A stretch of 64,000 nucleotides of DNA from Rhizobium grahamii (GTDB taxonomy: Bacteria > Pseudomonadota > Alphaproteobacteria > Rhizobiales > Rhizobiaceae): positions 2,634,501 to 2,698,500 of the forward strand of contig NZ_CP043498.1 in assembly GCF_009498215.1 (NCBI RefSeq), written 5' to 3'. Within the stretch, counting starts at the first letter, position 1, and each line of letters begins with the position of its first letter. Positions 17,600 through 27,265 of the stretch are shown piece by piece. The notes beneath the pieces were generated by a model that had not been told where the DNA came from, made no database searches, and was given only the letters and a program-made list of their open reading frames with translations. The position numbers were made by a program, and so were the translations under genes.

Positions 17600-19915
17600 C
17601 TAGCCGTGCCGGCGCAACACATGCACTTCGGCACTGTGCTGGTGGCTGCCGTGGACAAGCGTGAAGTTGGCAAGCTGCCGATCCATCTCGACCGCCTCTG
17701 TCGCCAAGCGATGGATGGCAGCCGTTGTTTCCTCGACCATTGCGGCGTTCTGCTGCGTCATGCTGTCGAGCTCGGCCACCGCCGCATTGATCTGGCGAAG
17801 TGTATCCGCCTCCTCGCGCGTCGAATCCATGATCTCGCTGATCTGGCCGTTGATGGCCTCGACATGGCTGCCGATCCCCGTCAAGGCATCACCGGCCCGC
17901 TCGACCAGCGAAACGCCGGCCTCGACCTCCTGCGTCGATTTCTGCAGCAGGTTGGAGATCTCCTTCGCCGCGCTCGACGAGCGTTGCGCAAGCTCTCTGA
18001 CTTCCATTGCGACGACGGCGAAGCCCTTGCCGGCCTCCCCGGCGCGCGCCGCTTCCACGCCGGCATTGAGGGCCAGCAGGTTGGTCTGGAAGGCAATCGA
18101 GTCGATCACGGAAATGATCGAGTTGATCTGGCGCGACGACGCCTGGATGGCTTCCATCGCGGCGATCGTGTCGCGCATGATCTGGCCGGAGCCGCTCGTC
18201 TCGCGTTTGGCGTCGCGCGCGATGCGCTCGGCCTGCTCGGCACGCTCGATCTGGACGCGGACGGACTGGGTAATCGCGTCGATGGCGTTGGCCGTCTCGG
18301 TGATCGAGGCTGCCTGTCGTTCGGTCCGCCCGGCGAGCTCGTCGGCGCTGGTGCGCATTTCTTCCGAGCCGGAGCGAACTGCCATGGAGTTGCCGCCGAT
18401 CGCCGTCATGGTCTGGCTGAGCGCCGCCAGCGCCTGATTGAAATTGACCCGCAGGCCTTCGAGTTCGCTTGGGAAGCGACGGTCGATCTGGTAGGCGAGA
18501 TCGCCGTTGGCGAGATGGTGAAGACCGTCGTCGATTGCCTCGACGACATCCTGCAGCGTCTTTGCCTCGGCTTCGCGCTCCGCCATATGCTGCTGCCGGT
18601 CGCGCTCGGCACGCGCCCGGGTTTCCGTGCTCGCTGCTTCCAGTTCGCGGCTTTCGATCAGCGATTGCCTGAAGCGCGCCAGCGCCTTTGCCATCGTGCC
18701 GATCTCGTCGCCGCGGTTCTGGCTTTCGATCTCGACGTCGAGCTTGCCGTCGGCGACGGCGCTGGTGATGCCTGCCAGTCGTACCAGCGGGGAGAACAGC
18801 ATCTTCGTAATGATACCGGTCGCGACTGCCATCACCAGCAGAACCCCGACGGCGATCATGCTGAGCAAGGTCGCGATCTCGATCGAGCCCGCATTGATCT
18901 CGCTGAGCCTGACGCTCTCGACCACGAGGAACCGAGAATCGTGATAGTCGACAGAGCGCACGTAGGCACGCGCAGCGCCATCGGCCCGATCGAAATCATC
19001 GACGGTCATGGCGGAACTTGCGAGCGCATCCTTAACGAAGCTGAACGGCGTCGTGTCGAGGGTGGCAAGCTTGCCGTCGGCGTTGACGGTCACGGCGCTG
19101 CCGTCCTGCGAGACGATCGCGGCCTGCGCCGAGCTGCCGGCAACAATGCCCTTGGTCAGAATGCTGGTGAAGACGTCGTCATGAACCTTGAAGAGCATGA
19201 CGCCCTTCGCGGCGCCGAGCTTCACGATCGGAACCGCGAAGAAGATTTCCGGCGTACCGCTGGCAGCATCGATATGGAGACCCGAAAAGCCCGCGGGGGC
19301 GAAGTCGTCGGTGGCCTTTGCCGTGTTGGCCATCGCCTTGGCAAATGCAATGCCCGCGCCGCTCGCCTTCCACCGTTCGGACGTCAGGTTCTCCGCGAAG
19401 TCATCGTTCTTCTTGTAGGAATAGAGAACATTGCCCTCGAGGTCGGCAATCAAGAGGTCGCCGAACGGAGTGTTCTCCAGGTCTCTGGCGACTTCACCCT
19501 GGGTCTTCTCGTGGTTCGAATAGTAGAACCCGCTCGGGCCATCCGGCTTCAGCAGCTTCTCGCGCTGGTCGGCAGGGTTCGGATTGTTGGTGATGAAGAC
19601 CTTCTTGAGCTCGGCGCGCGGATCGCCCGAGCTCTTCTCGATGGTCTTCCAGCCGCTCTTGAGGCTGGTGATCGACATCTGCAGCGCTTCGATGCGCGCG
19701 ATCGAATTGGCTTGGTTCTCAAGCTGCCCCAACTGTTCGCGCAGCATGTCGCCGCGGAAAATGAGAACGCTTTCCTTGGCCTTCAAGGCCTGCTCGCCGG
19801 AAATCCGGCTGCTGGCAAAGTAGGCAAGACCATTGATGACGGCGATCGACAAAGCCGTCAGTAGAATGAATGTGGCAATAACCTTGAAGGACAGGGATTG
19901 AAATCTCTGAGCCAT
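17600..19915 (-). CDS. Methyl-accepting chemotaxis protein, Cache-like sensor
   Basis: Chemoreceptor of 771 aa from ATG 19915 (a TTG six bases upstream is an alternative). TM1 is about residues 12-33. A large periplasmic region of about 310 residues with GFYYSNHEKTQGEVARDLEN and GLHIDAASGTPEIFFAVPI has the look of a Cache-type sensor. TM2 (about 345-370) leads into HAMP segments and a signalling domain with [31 protein letters not shown]. The C-terminus is histidine-rich (VHGSHQHSAEVHVLRRHG) and lacks the W-x-E-F pentapeptide of the 4.5-kb receptor. It is divergent to ruvC. The ligand is unknown. Confidence 0.92.
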   Translation of the reverse strand: MAQRFQSLSFKVIATFILLTALSIAVINGLAYFASSRISGEQALKAKESVLIFRGDMLREQLGQLENQANSIARIEALQMSITSLKSGWKTIEKSSGDPRAELKKVFITNNPNPADQREKLLKPDGPSGFYYSNHEKTQGEVARDLENTPFGDLLIADLEGNVLYSYKKNDDFAENLTSERWKASGAGIAFAKAMANTAKATDDFAPAGFSGLHIDAASGTPEIFFAVPIVKLGAAKGVMLFKVHDDVFTSILTKGIVAGSSAQAAIVSQDGSAVTVNADGKLATLDTTPFSFVKDALASSAMTVDDFDRADGAARAYVRSVDYHDSRFLVVESVRLSEINAGSIEIATLLSMIAVGVLLVMAVATGIITKMLFSPLVRLAGITSAVADGKLDVEIESQNRGDEIGTMAKALARFRQSLIESRELEAASTETRARAERDRQQHMAEREAEAKTLQDVVEAIDDGLHHLANGDLAYQIDRRFPSELEGLRVNFNQALAALSQTMTAIGGNSMAVRSGSEEMRTSADELAGRTERQAASITETANAIDAITQSVRVQIERAEQAERIARDAKRETSGSGQIMRDTIAAMEAIQASSRQINSIISVIDSIAFQTNLLALNAGVEAARAGEAGKGFAVVAMEVRELAQRSSSAAKEISNLLQKSTQEVEAGVSLVERAGDALTGIGSHVEAINGQISEIMDSTREEADTLRQINAAVAELDSMTQQNAAMVEETTAAIHRLATEAVEMDRQLANFTLVHGSHQHSAEVHVLRRHG

Positions 19916-20097
19916 GAACAACGAACCCTTCTGGAACGGCGCATGCCTGTCGGGCGCTATGTCCTCGCAGGCAGACCTGTAAGCCGAACTTGGGAGCCTT
20001 ATCTTCCGGAAAAGCCGGCTCCTCTGACATTTTATCGGTCAAAACTTACGCACGGAGCTTAAATTGACGTAAACGGCAAGTTTGAAAAACAATGAAT

Positions 20098-20112
20098 GTT
20101 TTTGTTTTGTTC
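20098..20112 (+). promoter_or_regulatory. Candidate LexA (SOS) box upstream of ruvC
   Basis: GTTT-TTGTTTT-GTTC is one base from the alphaproteobacterial LexA consensus GTTC-N7-GTTC and lies 44 bp upstream of the ruvC ATG. ruvCAB is SOS-controlled in several alphaproteobacteria. The surrounding sequence is T-rich, so a chance match is possible. Confidence 0.45.
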
Positions 20113-20155
20113 ACATATTGATGGCAGTTATTTTGCCGTTGCAATAAGGTGACGC

Positions 20156-20668
20156 ATGCAAAATACGATTCGGATCATTGGCATCGACCCCGGACTACGG
20201 CGCACCGGCTGGGGGATAATAGACACGCTCGGCAATTCCCTGCGTTTTGTCGCCTCTGGGACGGTAACGTCGGATGGCGATATGGATCTCGCTTCCCGCC
20301 TTTGCCAGCTGCATGACGGGCTTGCCGAGGTCGTCCATGTGCACCAGCCGCATGAAGCCGCGGTCGAACAGACCTTCGTCAACAAGGACGCCGTCGCGAC
20401 GCTGAAGCTCGGACAGGCACGCGGCATCGCCATGCTGGTGCCGGCGCGCGCCGGCCTGCAGGTCTCCGAATATGCGCCGAACGCCGTGAAGAAGGCGGTG
20501 ATCGGCGTTGGCCACGGCGAGAAGCGTCAGATCCACATGATGCTGAAGATCCTGATGCCGAAGGTCGAATTCAAGGGCGACGACGCCGCCGACGCGCTGG
20601 CGATCGCGATCTGCCACGCCCACAACCGCGGCAGCAACCGCATGCGGCAGGCCGCGCTGGCTGGATGA
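20156..20668 (+). CDS. ruvC: Holliday junction resolvase RuvC
   Basis: Endonuclease that resolves Holliday junctions bound by RuvAB, 170 aa. The acidic active site is visible: D in [15 protein letters not shown] in [11 protein letters not shown], and the D pair in [18 protein letters not shown]. It starts at ATG 20156 (AAGGTGACGC upstream). ruvC, ruvA and ruvB follow each other on the plus strand with gaps of 56 and 79 bp. Confidence 0.97.
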   Translation: MQNTIRIIGIDPGLRRTGWGIIDTLGNSLRFVASGTVTSDGDMDLASRLCQLHDGLAEVVHVHQPHEAAVEQTFVNKDAVATLKLGQARGIAMLVPARAGLQVSEYAPNAVKKAVIGVGHGEKRQIHMMLKILMPKVEFKGDDAADALAIAICHAHNRGSNRMRQAALAG

Positions 20669-20724
20669 TGAGTGCTATCGTTCGTTTCATCCCACGCTTT
20701 AGAACACACTGACGGAGCCCGTTG

Positions 20725-21342
20725 ATGATCGGCAAGCTCAAAGGCACCATTGAAGAACTCGGCGACGACTATGTGCTGGTCGATGTCCATGGCGTTTGTT
20801 ACGTCGCGTACTGCTCCAGCCGCACATTGTCCCGGCTCGGTTCGGTCGGCGAGGCCTGCGTCCTTTTCATCGAAACCTATGTGCGCGAAGACCAGCTGAA
20901 GCTCTTCGGCTTCATGAGCGCGCTCGAACGGGAATGGTTCAACCTGCTGCAGAGCGTCCAAGGCGTCGGCGCCAAGGTCGCGCTTGCCGTTCTTTCAACG
21001 CTTACCCCGAGCGAGCTTGCGAACGCCATCGCCCTCCAGGATCGCACCGCCGTATCGCGTGCGCAGGGTGTCGGTCCCAAGGTCGCCGTCCGTATCGTGA
21101 CCGAGCTCAAAAACAAGGCACCGGCCTTTGCCGGCGAGGCGACGGCCAACATCGCTCTCAAGCAGGAGCTTGGCGAAGGTGTCGCCGCAGCCCCCGTCGC
21201 CGATGCTGTTTCGGCACTGACGAACCTCGGCTACTCGCGTGACCAGGCAGCAAACGCCGTGGCCGCTGCCATGAAGACCGCCGGCGAAGGCGCCGACAGC
21301 GCCAAGCTCATCCGCCTCGGACTGAAGGAACTGGCGCGTTGA
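20725..21342 (+). CDS. ruvA: Holliday junction branch migration protein RuvA
   Basis: DNA-binding subunit of the RuvAB branch migration motor, 205 aa. It starts [26 protein letters not shown] (OB-fold), followed by two helix-hairpin-helix units around [14 protein letters not shown] and [17 protein letters not shown], and a C-terminal domain III (about 155-205) that contacts RuvB. The ATG at 20725 has GGAG eight bases upstream; a TTG at 20722 immediately precedes it. Confidence 0.97.
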   Translation: MIGKLKGTIEELGDDYVLVDVHGVCYVAYCSSRTLSRLGSVGEACVLFIETYVREDQLKLFGFMSALEREWFNLLQSVQGVGAKVALAVLSTLTPSELANAIALQDRTAVSRAQGVGPKVAVRIVTELKNKAPAFAGEATANIALKQELGEGVAAAPVADAVSALTNLGYSRDQAANAVAAAMKTAGEGADSAKLIRLGLKELAR

Positions 21343-21421
21343 CCCGGTCGCCTTGCAATGGTGCCAAGTCGGACCGCTTGGTGTATTGGTCGGTAATGCT
21401 TAATGATCGGAACGTGCCAGC

Positions 21422-22462
21422 ATGAGTGACCCCGCGCGCTTGATATCCTCGGAAAAGCGGGGAGAAGACTTTGATGCGACCCTGCGTCCTCAGTCGCTCG
21501 ACGAGTTCACCGGCCAGGCAGAAGCACGCGCCAACCTGAAGATCTTCATCGAGGCCGCCAAGAACCGTGGCGAGGCGCTCGATCACGTTCTCTTCGTCGG
21601 CCCTCCGGGTCTCGGCAAGACGACGCTTGCGCAAATCATGGCCAAGGAGCTTGGTGTCAATTTTCGCTCGACATCAGGCCCGGTCATTGCCAAGGCGGGC
21701 GATCTCGCCGCGCTGCTGACAAACCTCGAGGAGCGCGACGTCCTATTCATCGACGAAATCCATCGTCTCAATCCGGCGGTCGAGGAAATCCTCTACCCCG
21801 CAATGGAAGATTTTCAGCTCGACCTGATCATCGGCGAAGGTCCGGCCGCTCGGTCGGTGAAGATCGATCTCTCGAAGTTCACGCTGGTTGCGGCGACCAC
21901 CCGGCTTGGCCTGCTGACGACGCCGCTGCGCGACCGCTTCGGCATTCCCGTGCGCCTGAGCTTCTACACGGTTGCGGAACTGGAACTGATCGTGCGCCGC
22001 GGCGCGCGACTGATGAACCTGCCGATGACCGAGGAAGGCGCCCGCGAGATCGCGCGCCGAGCCCGCGGTACGCCGCGCATCGCCGGCCGCCTGTTGCGCC
22101 GTGTCCGCGATTTTGCCGAGGTTGCGAAAGCCGAAGCTGTCACGCGCGAGATTGCGGATGAGGCGCTGACCCGCCTCCTGGTCGACAACATGGGCCTGGA
22201 CCAGCTCGATAACCGTTATCTGAACATGATCGCCGTCAATTTCGCTGGTGGCCCGGTCGGCATCGAAACGATTGCCGCCGGCCTTTCCGAACCACGCGAC
22301 GCGATCGAAGACATCATCGAGCCTTACATGATCCAGCAGGGCTTCATCCAGCGCACGCCGCGCGGCCGCGTCCTGACGGCAACAGCGTGGAAGCACCTCG
22401 GCATGCAGCCACCGAAGGATCTTGAAGCGGCGCAGTTTCGACTATTTCAGGAAGAGGATTGA
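21422..22462 (+). CDS. ruvB: Holliday junction branch migration ATPase RuvB
   Basis: AAA+ helicase ring that drives branch migration, 346 aa, the usual length. Walker [10 protein letters not shown] and Walker [10 protein letters not shown] are present, as are the sensor segment [19 protein letters not shown] and the C-terminal winged helix ([20 protein letters not shown] to [11 protein letters not shown]). In most rhizobia ybgC-tolQRAB would follow next; here a DinB-family gene follows and ybgC is 15 kb away on the opposite strand. Confidence 0.98.
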   Translation: MSDPARLISSEKRGEDFDATLRPQSLDEFTGQAEARANLKIFIEAAKNRGEALDHVLFVGPPGLGKTTLAQIMAKELGVNFRSTSGPVIAKAGDLAALLTNLEERDVLFIDEIHRLNPAVEEILYPAMEDFQLDLIIGEGPAARSVKIDLSKFTLVAATTRLGLLTTPLRDRFGIPVRLSFYTVAELELIVRRGARLMNLPMTEEGAREIARRARGTPRIAGRLLRRVRDFAEVAKAEAVTREIADEALTRLLVDNMGLDQLDNRYLNMIAVNFAGGPVGIETIAAGLSEPRDAIEDIIEPYMIQQGFIQRTPRGRVLTATAWKHLGMQPPKDLEAAQFRLFQEED

Positions 22463-22500
22463 GCCGGAAGCAACCGTCTTCCTGAAGGAGGGGAAATCCC

Positions 22501-23064
22501 TTGCCTGATTTCGACCCCTGCCGCAGCTTCCGCAAGCTTGCCTATAACAACGCGCTTGCAAACCACAGGCTTCATGCGGCTTGTCAACGGCTGCAGCCGG
22601 GCGAGTTCGAAGCCGCCCGCGTAAGCTTCTTTCCCTCGATCAAGTCGACGCTGAACCACATCCTCACCGTCGACTGGTTCTACGTCGATGGTCTCGAAGG
22701 CGGGACACTGGGACCTGCCGCCTGGCAGGTGGAGGAACCCTTCGGCGATATCGAGAGACTGTCGCAAGCGCAGAGACGGGTGGATCAGCGGCTCGTCACG
22801 CTCTGTGAGCGCCTGACGCCGATCGATCTCGCTTCGACGGTCGAGCTGCATCGCAGCGACCGCATCCAGCGTGAGCTGATGGAAGACGTGCTCTCCCATC
22901 TCTTTCAGCACCAGACACATCATCGCGGCCAGGTTCACGCCATGCTGTCAGGCACCAGCGTAAGGCCGCCTCAACTCGACGAATTCATCGTCGCCGACGA
23001 TGCTCGCTTCCGGGGCGGCGAAGTCGCCGCCCTCGGCTGGCGCGAAGAGACGCTGATGCGTTAG
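22501..23064 (+). CDS. DinB-family protein with TTG start
   Basis: Four-helix-bundle DinB/DUF664-type protein, 187 aa. Likely metal ligands are the His in STLNHILTVDWFY (about residue 52) and the pair in HLFQHQTHHRGQVH (about 137-150). The start codon is TTG at 22501, supported by AAGGAGG nine bases upstream; no ATG gives a full domain. Members often act as small thiol-dependent transferases, but the reaction here is unknown. It is 38 bp downstream of ruvB, may be cotranscribed with it, and overlaps the convergent acvB stop by four bases. Confidence 0.88.
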   Translation: MPDFDPCRSFRKLAYNNALANHRLHAACQRLQPGEFEAARVSFFPSIKSTLNHILTVDWFYVDGLEGGTLGPAAWQVEEPFGDIERLSQAQRRVDQRLVTLCERLTPIDLASTVELHRSDRIQRELMEDVLSHLFQHQTHHRGQVHAMLSGTSVRPPQLDEFIVADDARFRGGEVAALGWREETLMR

Positions 23065-24440
23065 TCCTGCAGTCGCGACTTCAGTCCGTCGACGATCGTC
23101 TTGCTGAGCAGCTCGTAGTTTTCATCGAAATGATGATCGCCGGCCAGGGCAATGACATCGGCACCGCTGCTCTTCAGATCAGGGCAGGCAACCTCGTCGT
23201 CGTCTTCCTTGCCGTAGATGCACTGGACGATCTTGGGGTCGACATTCTTCAGGTCTTCCACCGGGTCGCCACCGGCACCTTCCGTCTTCTGGCCGAGCCA
23301 GCCCATGACGGAAATCTGGTAGTCGACTTCGTGCGACAGGGACAACAGCGACATCTGCGCGATTGCGCCCTTGGCCGCTGGCTTCAGCCGCGTATAGGCG
23401 GCCGGCACGACGTCGGCGCCGAACGAGTAGCCGACGAGCAGCACGTGCTTGACCTTCCACTGCTTGCGGTAAAGCTCGATGATCTTGCCAAGGTCGTCAG
23501 CCGTCTCCTGCGGCTTCCGCTCCGACCAGAAATAGTGGAGGGAATCGACGCCGACGACGGGAATGCCCTGCTTCTGCAGCGCGGCACCGACCTCCTTGTC
23601 GATATCGCGCCAGCCGCCATCACCGGAATAGATGACCGCCATCGTGTCGAAGGCGGGCTTCGCGTCCAATATGGTCAACGGCAGCCCGAGCGGGTTGCCG
23701 GCATTGCCCGAAGCGGCGATCAGATCATCCAGCGTGTCGCTGAGCGTCGTCTGGGCATCATCTTCGGAGTCCCGGATGTCGATGTCGGGATGCGCCTTCT
23801 TGAGTTCTTCGACATGCGCACGTCCGTCCTTGTTCGCCGCCGAGGTGAAGGACGCGATGATGGGATCGGGCAACGCGATCTCGCTGAGGCCGTAGATCAT
23901 CCGGTCACCGACGGTTTGCTTCTTGGCTGGCGTGCAGAGCTCGTGGGTAAGGGGAATACCGGCGACCGGATCGATCGCAAGCGTCTGGCCAATGGTGGCA
24001 TCCGGCGTCTGTGCGGCGATTGCGAGAGCAAGTGCGCCGCCTTCGCCAATGCCTGCGATGATCGGGAGGTGGTAGGCGCTGTTGCCGGCGGCGCGCTGAA
24101 CCTGCTGACTGAGCGACTCGATGTCGGAGACCATGTAGATGCAGCCGTCGTTCTCGCTGACGTCGTAATCTCTCAGCGCCTGCATGTACGAGGGAAAATC
24201 GACGCCGATGACCACGGCCCCCTCGCCCACCAGGCGGTCGGCCTCGGCCTTTTCCTTGTCGCCCCAACCGGCAGCATCCGAGATCAGCATCACCGCGCCC
24301 TTGACGTCGCCGTCAGGCAAGAAAATGTGCGGAGATGGAATAATGCCGGTTTCGAAGTCCTGCGTGCTTTCGCTTGCAGCCCTTGCAGCAGGTACGGCCA
24401 TCAGCAATGCGCATGCGGCGGCGAGAAGATATCTTTTCAT
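23061..24440 (-). CDS. acvB: AcvB/VirJ-family lysyl-phosphatidylglycerol hydrolase
   Basis: Periplasmic serine hydrolase, 459 aa from ATG 24440. A signal peptide (about 1-20) is followed by two related segments, ending in an alpha/beta-hydrolase domain with nucleophile motif G-Y-S-F-G-A-D. The acid GGDPVEDLKN and the His in LAGDHHFDENY come later. Agrobacterium AcvB hydrolyses lysyl-phosphatidylglycerol and is needed for virulence; the R. tropici orthologue atvA supports acid tolerance. The start overlaps the lpiA stop (tandem ATGATG containing TGA) after AAGGAA, so synthase and hydrolase are coupled. A start at 24548 inside lpiA is not credible. Confidence 0.93.
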   Translation of the reverse strand: MKRYLLAAACALLMAVPAARAASESTQDFETGIIPSPHIFLPDGDVKGAVMLISDAAGWGDKEKAEADRLVGEGAVVIGVDFPSYMQALRDYDVSENDGCIYMVSDIESLSQQVQRAAGNSAYHLPIIAGIGEGGALALAIAAQTPDATIGQTLAIDPVAGIPLTHELCTPAKKQTVGDRMIYGLSEIALPDPIIASFTSAANKDGRAHVEELKKAHPDIDIRDSEDDAQTTLSDTLDDLIAASGNAGNPLGLPLTILDAKPAFDTMAVIYSGDGGWRDIDKEVGAALQKQGIPVVGVDSLHYFWSERKPQETADDLGKIIELYRKQWKVKHVLLVGYSFGADVVPAAYTRLKPAAKGAIAQMSLLSLSHEVDYQISVMGWLGQKTEGAGGDPVEDLKNVDPKIVQCIYGKEDDDEVACPDLKSSGADVIALAGDHHFDENYELLSKTIVDGLKSRLQD

Positions 24441-27043
24441 CATTTCCTTACGACCCCTTTCAATCCGCCGCCGATCAGGAGCGTAGCATCCATCAATGCG
24501 ATCATCGGATTGCCTCCACCAGACACCGCGAGATAGCGCGGATGCCACTGAGGATGAAACTTGGATTTGAAGGCCCTGAGGCCCTTGAAGTTATAGAAGC
24601 GCTCTCCGTGTTCGAACACCGTGCTGCCGATCCTGTCCCAGACCGGCGCCGTCTCGCGCTTGGACATGCCCGAGAGGGGCGCCATGCCCAGGTTGAAATG
24701 CGCGAAGCCTTCGTTGCGGAGGTACTCCATGATTTGGACGAAAAGAAAGTCCATCGACCCTTTCGGCGCATCCGGAGAAAACCGCATCAGGTCGATCGTT
24801 CCCTCGTCCTTGGCGTCGGTGACCAGGATATTGGCGAAAGCCACGATCTGGCCCTCGCGCTTGAGAATGCCGACAGGCTGCGACGCGATATAGTCGGTCT
24901 CGAAGGCACCGAGCGAAAAGCCCTTCTCCTTCGCGTTGTGATCCTGCAGCCAAGCGTTCGAAACGGCAGCCAGATCGTCCATGACTGAACCGACATTCTC
25001 CGGCGGAATGACCTCGAACTCCAGCCCGTCACGCTGCGCGCGGCTAGCCGTCTGGCGCAGGTTGGCCCACTTTCCGCCCTTCATCTCGAACGTGCGAAGG
25101 TCGGAGACTGCAAGCTCACCGAGCTTGAATGCCCGCAGCCCCGCATCGGCGCAGTGCGACAGCAGCGCGGGCGAGATCTGGTAGAAGACAGCGCGACAGC
25201 CGGCGGCGCGCGCTGCCTCGACAAAGCGCCAGACAAGTTCCGGCAACGCACTGCGCTCGCCGATCGGGTCGAACAGCGCGATCCATGACCGGCCCTGGCG
25301 GCCGTACATGATGAAGGCATCGCCCTTTTCCGAGAACATGATGCTCTTGTCGCCCATGCGCACCAGATTGGCGTCAGCATAACGCTGCTTGCCGACGATC
25401 TCCACCGCCCGCAACAACGCATCGTCCGAAGCCGGCTCGGGCCGCGTCGTTGCCGGGCGGAGCAGACTGAAGATCGCAATGGCCGACGAAATGATCGTTA
25501 TGCCGAGCACGGCACGCAGGCCGCGCGGTGCCTCGCCGGCAAACTCGAACTGCCACCAGAGCTCGTTGCTGTATTCCACGTCGCGATAGACGAAGAGCAG
25601 GATAACGATCGCGCCGACGCAGACGACGGCAATAGCCATCAGCCACGACGCTGTCAGCGTCTGGTTCAGCAGCGAGGCGTGACGGCGGAACAGACGGCGG
25701 CTGACAAAGAGACCGAAGATCAGGAAGCCGAGGAAACATGCCTCTACCAGCGCGATCGCCTTCAGCAGCGACATCGCGAGGGCCGCGGCGGCGGACAGGA
25801 TGCAGACCCACCACGCTCCATCGAGCCGCTGTCCAAGGCCGCGCGCAGCAACGACAAGCGCAAGTCCGAACAGGCTCGAGAGAAAGTGCGCGCCTTCGAC
25901 GATTGGCAGCGGCACATAGTCAGATAGGAAAGCGAGGTTGGAATCCGGCGTCGGCGTGACGCTCGAAAAGATCAGCATGACGCCGAGAAGCAGCGTGAAG
26001 GTCGACAGAAGCTGCGGCATCAGCCGTATGCCGATGCGCCGGACCCCCGATGCCACCGGATGATCGGCAAAGCGGCGAAGTTCGGTCGCGGAGACGGCGA
26101 GGACTGCGAGCAGCAGCGGAACGACGTGATAGATGAGCCGATAAAGAACAAGCGAGCCGAGGACGGCATCGATATTCACTGCACTACCGAGCGAGGCAAT
26201 GATGACGGTTTCGAACACGCCGAGACCGGCAGGCACGTGGCTCAATACGCCAAGACCGACGGCGATCGCGTAGACGGCGAGGAACACAGGCCAGCTGATC
26301 GCCGTTTGCGGAAGCAGCACGTAGAGAACGGTTGCTGACGCGGCAATGTCGAAGGCCGCGACCAGAAACTGCCGCGACCACGTGGCCGAGTCCGGCAGGC
26401 GGATCGACACGCGACCAATCCTGAGTGCGCGTCCGCCGCTTCCAAGAACCATCATACCGGCCAGCACCGCGACGACGGAACCGCCGATCAGCCGAAGCAA
26501 CAGGCTGCTTACATTGATAAGCGGCGCGATCTCGTCAGCGATGGCAAGCAACGCGATTGCACCAACGCCCGCAAGGCCGAGGCCGAAGGCAATCGTCACG
26601 AAGGCGATGACGCGACCGATCTCTTCCGGCGACAGGCCAAGCCGGGAATAGGCGCGATAGCGAATGGCGCCGCCGCTCAAGGCGCCGAAACCCGCCGTAT
26701 TGCCGACGGCATAGGCGCTGAAGGCGGTCAGGGCGACCTGCGGGAACGGAAGCTTCTTGCCGATATAGTCGATCGCGTTCGCATCGTAGAACACCAGCGC
26801 CAGAAAGCTGAGCGCGGTGAAGAACAGCGCGAGCAGGATCGAACTGAGCTTCGTGTCCGCCAGCGCCTGAACGACGTCGTCGTAACGCACCTCGTTGGTC
26901 AACTGCATGATGGCGAATCCCACCATGCAGAACACGGCAAGGGTCGCAATCGCAGTCAGATGCGTGCGGTATTGTCTGAAGAACCCGCGCAGCGCGGACT
27001 CCTCCGTATCTTGAATATCTTCCACCTGGTTATGCCCCGGCAT
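24440..27043 (-). CDS. lpiA: Lysyl-phosphatidylglycerol synthase LpiA/MprF
   Basis: Bifunctional membrane protein of 867 aa that charges phosphatidylglycerol with lysine from Lys-tRNA and flips it, lowering surface charge and raising resistance to acid and cationic peptides. About the first 540 residues hold around 14 hydrophobic helices (flippase part). The C-terminal 300 residues form the DUF2156 aminoacyl transfer domain with MGDKSIMFSEKGDAFIMYGR, GTIDLMRFSPDAPKGSMDFL and HFNLGMAPLSGM. ATG 27043 is chosen over a TTG at 27058. It forms an operon with acvB. In R. tropici the pair is acid-induced, so control through the intergenic region at 27.06-27.26 kb is likely. Confidence 0.94.
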   Translation of the reverse strand: MPGHNQVEDIQDTEESALRGFFRQYRTHLTAIATLAVFCMVGFAIMQLTNEVRYDDVVQALADTKLSSILLALFFTALSFLALVFYDANAIDYIGKKLPFPQVALTAFSAYAVGNTAGFGALSGGAIRYRAYSRLGLSPEEIGRVIAFVTIAFGLGLAGVGAIALLAIADEIAPLINVSSLLLRLIGGSVVAVLAGMMVLGSGGRALRIGRVSIRLPDSATWSRQFLVAAFDIAASATVLYVLLPQTAISWPVFLAVYAIAVGLGVLSHVPAGLGVFETVIIASLGSAVNIDAVLGSLVLYRLIYHVVPLLLAVLAVSATELRRFADHPVASGVRRIGIRLMPQLLSTFTLLLGVMLIFSSVTPTPDSNLAFLSDYVPLPIVEGAHFLSSLFGLALVVAARGLGQRLDGAWWVCILSAAAALAMSLLKAIALVEACFLGFLIFGLFVSRRLFRRHASLLNQTLTASWLMAIAVVCVGAIVILLFVYRDVEYSNELWWQFEFAGEAPRGLRAVLGITIISSAIAIFSLLRPATTRPEPASDDALLRAVEIVGKQRYADANLVRMGDKSIMFSEKGDAFIMYGRQGRSWIALFDPIGERSALPELVWRFVEAARAAGCRAVFYQISPALLSHCADAGLRAFKLGELAVSDLRTFEMKGGKWANLRQTASRAQRDGLEFEVIPPENVGSVMDDLAAVSNAWLQDHNAKEKGFSLGAFETDYIASQPVGILKREGQIVAFANILVTDAKDEGTIDLMRFSPDAPKGSMDFLFVQIMEYLRNEGFAHFNLGMAPLSGMSKRETAPVWDRIGSTVFEHGERFYNFKGLRAFKSKFHPQWHPRYLAVSGGGNPMIALMDATLLIGGGLKGVVRK

Positions 27044-27265
27044 CTCGTAGCGTCGCAATCTTCCATCTTAGCGGGAATCATGTTTCGAATACGTAACATA
27101 ACCGGCCTGTAGTCCTAGACCACCTGCCGCGCTACCCCAGCGCCGCTTGTCGACGTCTGCATCATCTGCAATTGGGGCATTTTTGGCGCGATCGGGGCTC
27201 TCGTTACATTGCATTTTCGTAACGTCGTCAGGCTGCTGCACCAAATCCCCGGCAAGCCTGCGACA
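27044..27265. other. Intergenic region upstream of lpiA
   Basis: 222 bp between lpiA and the MscS-family gene. It should hold the lpiA promoter. An ATGTT-N10-AACAT inverted repeat lies at about 27079-27098 (ATGTTTCGAATACGTAACAT), 35-55 bp upstream of the lpiA start, a plausible regulator site. No gene is visible. Confidence 0.4.

Noticed and set aside
16550..19864. 1104-codon plus-strand open frame
   Set aside because: It runs antisense through the LLM oxidoreductase gene, the intergenic terminator and the chemoreceptor gene, with Arg/Leu/Asp-rich low-complexity composition typical of GC-rich shadow frames.
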